Part shown: one piece after another, positions 57,734-64,000 of the stretch
How positions within the stretch are numbered: the stretch's first letter is position 1
Layout: every line of letters starts with the position of its first letter
NCBI GenBank assembly: GCA_947184155.2
Contig: CAMXCT020006567.1
Coordinates: 1,025,001 to 1,089,000, forward strand
Length of the DNA: 64,000 nucleotides
Source of the DNA: Cladocopium goreaui
Taxonomy: Eukaryota > Sar > Dinophyceae > Suessiales > Symbiodiniaceae
Direction of reading: 5' to 3'
Notes under the pieces: model-generated
Seen by the model: the letters and a program-made list of their open reading frames with translations, nothing else
What the model was told of the DNA's origin: nothing
Database searches by the model: none
Position numbers and translations under genes: made by a program

Positions 57734-59481
57734 ACTATCTAAAGCCATATCTTTTTGGGACATCCCCGCAAGCATACCTTACATAGACCTTGCATCTGGT
57801 AGGTGTTTAGGTACCTCAACGGTCCCCCTGGACATATTGCCGGTTTTGGGGTATCTACTTGGTTGATTGAAGGGCTTGTCCCAAAACAAGGGTTTGTCCC
57901 AAAACGGGGAATGTAGACTCAATGTATGGCAGTAAGGGTATGCAACAGAATCAATGGCCATGCAACAGGAACCTAAATTGGAGGTACCTACCATATATAA
58001 GGCCTATATAAGGCCTATGTAAGGGAATATCCCCACAAAATATGGCCTTATATGGTACAGTACCTCCATTTTGGTTATGTTTTCAGCGCATGACGAACTA
58101 ACTTGTTTAAGAGTCATTTGTCATCATAGGCGCAACATATTTGAAAAAACAGAATGAACGATCCAAAAGTTGACACGGAGCCACAGCTCCTCCCCACAAG
58201 ATGGAGCGCAGTTCTGGATGTTGTGAGCAGTTTGTTTGGACATTTTCCCAAAAGGGGACACATCATTGCTTTAATGGGGAATTCACACTGAAACGTATAG
58301 TTAAGCACCGTAGGAGCCCTGGACAACATGAATAGATGTACAATGTTTACGTAAGGCTTTTGGGGAGAGATGGTTCGAGGGTGAGTTGGTTTGCGGGCGA
58401 GATCTACGAATTGATGTAGAAGATTTGGAATAGGACACGGGAATAGCTGTATCGAGTTGATTGACAACGGATGTTTTTGCCCCAAAACCATCAAATCCTT
58501 TTAGAAAGGGTTACAGTACGTTATACTTGTATATACTTATATATATATGAGATGTATGATGTATTAACTTGTGGCATGTTTGTCTGTTGTCTCGTTATCC
58601 CCCCCTCTCTCTCTCTCTATCTTCGTGTTTGTCTCTCTATTGCTACACAATATATAATACTCTTTATCCGTATGTGAGCATATATATATATATTTATACA
58701 CATATTTATATTATACATATATATATATATATATAATATATACATATGTAGCCATGTAGCCGTCACAAATCTACTTTGTGTGGCTGAAGAGATCAGCACG
58801 TTTTGAATAGTGAGATAGCAACCGGTACTGTACGAAACAGTGGTCAATGACTCAATATTCCCTAGTGATGCAGATTTTTACTTCCAACAGTCAATGGTCT
58901 TGACCAAACGTTTATATACGTATGACTCCTGAGAAGATATATGCACAAACAATATATGATATACACATGAGTGGTTCAGATGTACCAATTTGGCCACTGC
59001 ATCAAAGATGGAAATAATTGACAAGTCTATGCCATTGTCCTTCAACTTCTTTTCTCCACATCGCGAGAAAACATGATTTTGTAGAATCATCTTTCTGAGT
59101 TTAATCATAACATAATACAAAGATAACATATCATCTTTCTTGTAGCAACACCGAGTTTTCCATGTGAACATCTCCATGGCTTGCGCACGCCCATTTCGCC
59201 CCAGCCCATTTCGCCAGGCCATTTCGCGTGAAATCCACGGCTCCTTGGCACCCAATAAGATTGACCATCTTATTGGGCGCCCATAGTGGCTATAGATGAG
59301 TATGACATGTCATAAATGTGGTATGTATATCTGGTTGATGGTGGTGAATGGTAGTAATGGTGGTGGTATGTATATCTGGTTAATGGTATATATATATAAA
59401 TGTGGTTAATGATGGGATTAATAATGGGATTAATAATGGGATTAATAATGGGATTAATAATGGGATTAATAATGGGATTAT
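57734..59481. other. spacer with 12 bp tandem repeat
   Basis: AATGGGATTAAT is repeated about six times at 59408-59480. TATA runs occur at 58680-58745. The frames at 58114-58494 (-) and 58878-59255 (-) are unrecognised. Confidence 0.4.
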
Positions 59482-59595
59482 CTGGTTGGTGCTTTGGAAC
59501 ATGAATGGATTATGACTTTCCAGAAAAATTGAAGATTTCATCATCCGAACTGACGAACTCTCATATTTTTCAGAAGGGTTGACACCACCAACCAG
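59482..59595. mobile_element. MITE-like element, family 2
   Basis: CTGGTTGGTGCTTTGGAACA at the left pairs with GGGTTGACACCACCAACCAG at the right. It directly follows the 12 bp AATGGGATTAAT array. Confidence 0.75.
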
Positions 59596-62500
59596 ATATG
59601 TATGTATGTATGTATGTATATATATATATTATTGGTGATGTGCACAATGACATGTTTCTACGCAGTATCCTTTTTGTTTTACTCCACGCATGTATTTTTT
59701 TTTGCCACCCGTTTGTTGCTTAATTGTACAACTTTTTGGCGGCAGATGCAGGCTTTCGATGCGTGCTGGCACAATTAATTTTGCTAGATCTTCATACGAA
59801 TTGTTCGCTATCGGTGATCACATCCACATGTTAAAGATGTGGATGTGAATGATTTGTTGACCTACTGGGTTCATGTTGTTTCTTGTCTCGGCTCCCCTGA
59901 AGTTGTCTCAGGTCGGTGTGCCGTGGGGAAGTGTGTATAACGGATATATATGATATTATTATTCCATTGGATCATCGCTTATTGTAAGACCACAAAAACG
60001 CATAGGCACGCTGAACTTCACCTACATGAATCTACCATTTGTAGTCATAAACCTTCTTATTGTTTGTTTGTCCATTGCAGCGCACACAATGCAGGGGCAC
60101 ACTGGTTGTCATAAACGTGTTTGTTTATTATGAGTATACTTTGTTTGATACTTGTGACATCCAAACGCAGTGGCATGCTCGGTCAAAGAGAATGTGTGGC
60201 CCTGGGTATTTCAATGATATTGTGCAGCACAACAGATCTTGTGCCAACATCGGTGTGCCTGCCATTTGGTGCTAGTGGGTTCAAGTTTGGGAGCTGGGTC
60301 GATGTTGTAACAAGTGCCGATGACAAGATCTTGTGCCAAATCGTGGTGTGCCTATGGGGAATGGGGAGAGGCCCACATGGGCAGCGCCTATGACTTTAAC
60401 TTACTGATGTATTTTTTGGTTTTATCACCGAAGGAGATGGAATTAAATATGTGTTTCGCAATGGCACGGACACATTTTAACTACTTTGTTTGCCAAACCA
60501 ACGATGGCGTGGTACCAGTGTGCCAATAGGATTTGGTCCCTGGGGTAACTTCCGGTTTGCCTGGGGTAACCCTGTGTGCCATGGGGATGGGGTAACTTCT
60601 GGGTGCCTGGGGTAAGAAACGACGTCTGCCCAGTACAGCATTTCCATCCTTCCCTACTATGAAAACTGTTGAACCAACCCTGGAAAGTTTCAGAGCCGCC
60701 AACAGGCCAACATGATCTCGAAAACACATGGAACCCCCTATTGATATGGGATGAATGGCCACAGGAGCGCCTTGGCCGGGCGGAGAACCGGCGTGGCAGC
60801 GAGTCCAGTGAAGCCAACTCAGCCCCGTCGGGGGATCCCGGTCAGATGGCTCTGGAGGATTTTTTTGGCGGAAACACATCGTTGATTATCATCTAAACCA
60901 TCTAAAAGTTATAATATATATATATAATATTACATGATGATAATAATAATATATATATAATATAATATATATATATATAATATTCATATCATATCTGCAA
61001 CCTTTATCATGTAATCTGATGTTTTTTTTGGGAAAGAACACTCCAATGGATAATGGATTATCATGGATTATCATATGGTTTTCCCTATTCATATATCATA
61101 TATCGCTTAAAATGGGGAAGTATTTGTGCCTCATTTTTGAATTTTGAACGACCATTTCCTCGAATGGTCGCCGCTCAATTCAATTGTGATGTTCCTGATG
61201 CAATCCGTTCTTGGTTAATGGATGTTGACTGGAAAGAGTATCGTTCCTTAATTGGCAGCTCCATGTTCTGGACAGATTATATATAAGGATAAGGAACTCT
61301 TTTTGTTTGTCTTTGTGTATATTAACAGTTGGTACCCTTTGCAAAAATGCAGTCAACATATTGTTCCAGCCTAGGTTGTTTCTGTTGACATTGTGGACAT
61401 AGTGGGAGGTGAGATGAGAAACTTAGCTAGCCGCGGGTGGACTCCATAGATGCCACATGCTATAGAAGGCTGGATATACCCAAACATCATAATAAAAAAG
61501 AAACACATATTGAATTTGATTGGATATTTGATGATAATAATATCATTTTGGTGTATATACCCTGTATCTTTTCTCACAAACCCGGTATACAATTCTAAAT
61601 TGGATAAATTTGCAGGTCCTAGGAGTCAATGGACTGCTTCGATGGAAAATCAACACAACACCTCTATTTTTAGGATCAAACATGAAGTTTTCCGCATAAA
61701 AAATCTCCATCCAAAACTGGGAAAGAGGGGTCTCTGAGCCAATCTGCTGGGATGGAGCATGCTGAATCTGGGATACATGAATTTCAGCAAAGCGTCACAT
61801 TACGGTAAGTCATGAAATTCAATTGGTCTGGGTCTATGTCCCATGGCGGTTCCCCAAAATGGTGCAAACCCCAAAGTATGGCCATTTTTGATGGAAGCTT
61901 TTTCCAGGCGATCAGGATGATCAGGGGATCCACGTCGGTGACGCAGGTTGAGTTACCGGAAGCCTCTGAGACGAGGACAGGGCACCACGGAAACCTCTTC
62001 ACGATGAACCTTTTGTTGATTGATATATGATAGCCAAGAGGAACTGGTTTCTATCAGCAACATTATGCATCATTCATCTCAGTAGCATCTTACTATGAAT
62101 ACATGTTCTATCTTTTGTGCTCAAAGGGCTGGTGCTTTTGCAGCCCCTGAAAAAAAAGGTGTGACATGGCGTGACAACGTTTGAAAAGCTCCCGAATCTG
62201 GATGGGAACCGATTCAAAATGTCCCAGAGGTGCCTCAACCCAGGGCTATCCCCCCCCAAAAAAATGTGGCTTTCTGTACCCAAGGATCTGTGGCCTACCG
62301 GCATTCAAATCATTCCACCCAGCTGTGTCAGACTTGACCTGTCCTTGGAAAATGCTGGGGATGGCTGATGAATAGGTTCTCACGTTTACAGGAAATAAGT
62401 TTCCCATCCGAAGATTGGGCGGCTACTCGCAGTTTTGTGAAGGATTTCCTCAGCTTGGTCTGACAAAATGTCCAAGTACATATGCTCATTGTTTGTTTGT

Positions 62501-62613
62501 CAGAAAATCATGATTGAATTTGAATTTAACACATATCAAAAACATATCTTGTGGTATTTTATGATGGAAACATATTGGGTATCACGTAACTAGATATTAA
62601 CATCCACTTATTT
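59596..62613 (+). other. spacer with scattered exon-like pieces
   Basis: About 60690-60870 reads through DLENTWNPLLIWDEWPQERL and SGDPGQMALEDFFGG. The region 61920-61995 follows TTTTCCAG|G and reads AIRMIRGSTSVTQVELPEAS. GGGTAACTTC/TGGGGTAA short repeats lie at 60540-60625. None could be joined into a gene. Confidence 0.35.
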
Positions 62614-62734
62614 TACCCTCTGGTTATTTAACATAGCCATGGTATAGATGGCCCATTTATAGATGATTTTCCCAGCTAGAAACCTCCATTTACTAGGGAT
62701 TTTCCATGGCTATGTTAGTCATAACCAGATGGTA
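62614..62734. mobile_element. MITE-like element, family 1
   Basis: It runs from TACCCTCTGGTTATTTAACA to TAGTCATAACCAGATGGTA. The left end is of the TTATTTAAC subtype and the right end of the GTCATAACC subtype, so it may be a mosaic. Confidence 0.8.
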
Positions 62735-63116
62735 ACACATATTGGAAGCATATTAGAAACATCCAGGATGCGGCCCGATAAGTTAGGAGCCTCTCCAGTG
62801 ATTCGAAGACCAAGTCGAGATGAGGCCAGCTGGAGCGGTAAGAAGAGTCCTGGCTCCGGTAGGAATCGTAGTGAATGTTTTAGTTTTAAGGCACAGATAA
62901 TGAATGATATTGAATGATATTGAATGATATTGAATGATTTTGATATTTAAATATATGTTATGATATTATGAAATGTATATATATATATATATATATACAA
63001 AGGGAGGTAGCTGAAATGGTGACTGGTGACTGGTTGGTAAAATGTTGTTTGCAAGCCATCCGTCGCTTCGTCATGGAATGACCAGCGGAAGCTCCAGATC
63101 TTGTCCCATCGCACAG

Positions 63117-63283
63117 GTTGAAGAGAAACTCAGTGACTACTTGGCCAATTCGCCACATTGCAAGCTTGAGTTCTGCCGGCGGGGTCCCCGTAGCCGTACT
63201 GTTCTCCGCTGGGACGGGACGGCCATGATCTTTGGATCCAGAAAACTGCGACTGCGAATCGATAGGCTTGACCTGGCGACCTA
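63117..63283 (+). CDS. candidate terminal exon, basic C-terminus
   Basis: After a CATCGCACAG acceptor and G, the frame reads VEEKLSDYLANSPHCKLEFC, then RRGPRSRTVLRWDGTAMIFG, ending LDLAT at TAG 63281-63283. Composition and GC content stand out from the flanks. An upstream exon at about 62800-62838 ending at AGCG|GTAAGA may belong. No family is recognised. Confidence 0.4.
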
Positions 63284-64000
63284 GGGCCAGCCCCAAGTAT
63301 TACATCGTGATGGTTCATCGAGTTTCACATGGGCATCAAAACTTGCAGTAAATGTCATCTGCCAATCCTGCACCATTCACATTTTCAGGGGCTCAGAACT
63401 AATTAAGATCTGTTGCAGAATTGCAATGGGAGCTGGGACCCGAGGTTGAATCAGGGCTGGTACTGCCGACTGGTTTGATCCAACCACCGAAAAATTGCAG
63501 AGTCCAACCCCCGTATCAAGTGCCGCTTGGTGAAAGTACATTGACAAATTTGTTTTCTTCATGTCACGTCAGGGTCTTACCGGTTTCCTGTCTTTTTTGT
63601 TGGTCCCCTTGAATCCTTTGTGTACGAAACTTCATCCAACCGGTCTCCTAGAAACCATGCAGCCTTTGAATCACTGGGGATCACTGGGTTCTCAGGGTCC
63701 TTGTCCATCTGTGACACAGCTTGTAACTGGGATATCCCCAGATTACTTAGCTAACTTCTGCTGATCATGGGCATGGGAAACCTCCAGATATCTTATGAAA
63801 TCCCCGATTGTTTACAGGAAAATCAAATCAAGATGGTGGGTGTTCATGGGTAATTAGAATCAATGTCATGGTGTAAAGCGTTCAAGTCGCTCTCTTTTTG
63901 GTGGATGTTCAAGGTAATTAGAATAAATTACATGGAGTAAAGAGTTCAAGTCACTGTCTTTTTGGTAGTCGAATATGGATCAATCATGGTAAATCCGTAC
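63284..64000. other. right edge with ~65 bp tandem duplication
   Basis: GGTAATTAGAAT at about 63849 recurs at about 63913, followed in both copies by CATGG, TTCAAGTC and GTCTTTTTGGT or CTCTTTTTGGT. Possible small exon at about 63420-63500 (LQWELGPEVESGLVLP). Otherwise no gene is supported. Confidence 0.45.

Noticed and set aside
1..64000. Dinoflagellate spliced-leader relics (GCCATTTTGGCTCAAG) marking retrocopied genes
   Set aside because: No convincing match was found by eye. GCCATTTTGG at 53053 and TTGGCTCAA at 49554 are partial and isolated. A motif search could still find decayed copies.

Overview
This window looks like nuclear DNA of a dinoflagellate, most likely Symbiodiniaceae or a close relative (inference). 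The best evidence is splicing. Gene models built by hand from the sequence join in phase across about 25 introns. Almost every acceptor is AG followed by G, and the donors are mixed GT, GC and GA, a combination known from dinoflagellates. The genes lie head to tail on one strand. Several predicted proteins match, by recollection, families that are very abundant in Symbiodinium. Introns and spacers are full of TA-rich runs, satellites and short inverted-repeat elements. No prokaryotic operon, rRNA, tRNA or CRISPR array was found.

Layout. At 1-3.7 kb are short inverted-repeat elements and the exons of a partial + strand gene (L). At 3.8-6.6 kb is a compound satellite block, made of a pentamer-rich TTACA/GTACA array and a ~255 bp tandem repeat. 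At 7.5-23.4 kb is a + strand gene cluster. Gene A (7525-14880) has an acidic/Ala-Pro region, a Lys-rich region with an AT-hook-like core, and C-terminal exons with motifs reminiscent of cytosine-5 methyltransferases. Gene B (15464-19271) encodes an unrecognised coiled-coil, Lys-rich protein. Gene C (19570-21379) ends in a GIY-YIG/T5orf172-like domain. Gene D (21584-23437) is an uninterrupted 617-codon frame between 45-47 bp inverted repeats and is probably an autonomous DNA transposon. The right end of that element abuts a second block of the 255 bp satellite, and a third block lies at 28.5-30.6 kb.

The rest is mainly repeats. A 30 bp minisatellite covers 32.9-34.1 kb. A possible ISXO2-like transposase C-terminus lies at 35.9-36.4 kb, and a (GAT)n/8 bp repeat tract at 39.3-39.7 kb. 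A 4.7 kb structure at 51.2-55.9 kb consists of two ~1.1-1.2 kb inverted arms, each a nested series of repeats, around a 2.4 kb centre. At least 13 copies of a ~80-130 bp inverted-repeat element (TA-CCCTCTGG...CCAGAGGG-TA) are scattered through the window, with three copies of a second family. Small probable exons occur at 53.2-53.7, 56.1-56.6, 60.7-60.9 and 63.1-63.3 kb, but no complete gene could be assembled there.

Cooperation between the genes is uncertain. The run of methyltransferase-like, coiled-coil/Lys-rich, GIY-YIG-like and transposase-like genes in one orientation may be a mobile-element-derived module, or simply neighbouring members of expanded dinoflagellate families. All exon boundaries come from reading frames and splice motifs only, and no alignment was run.
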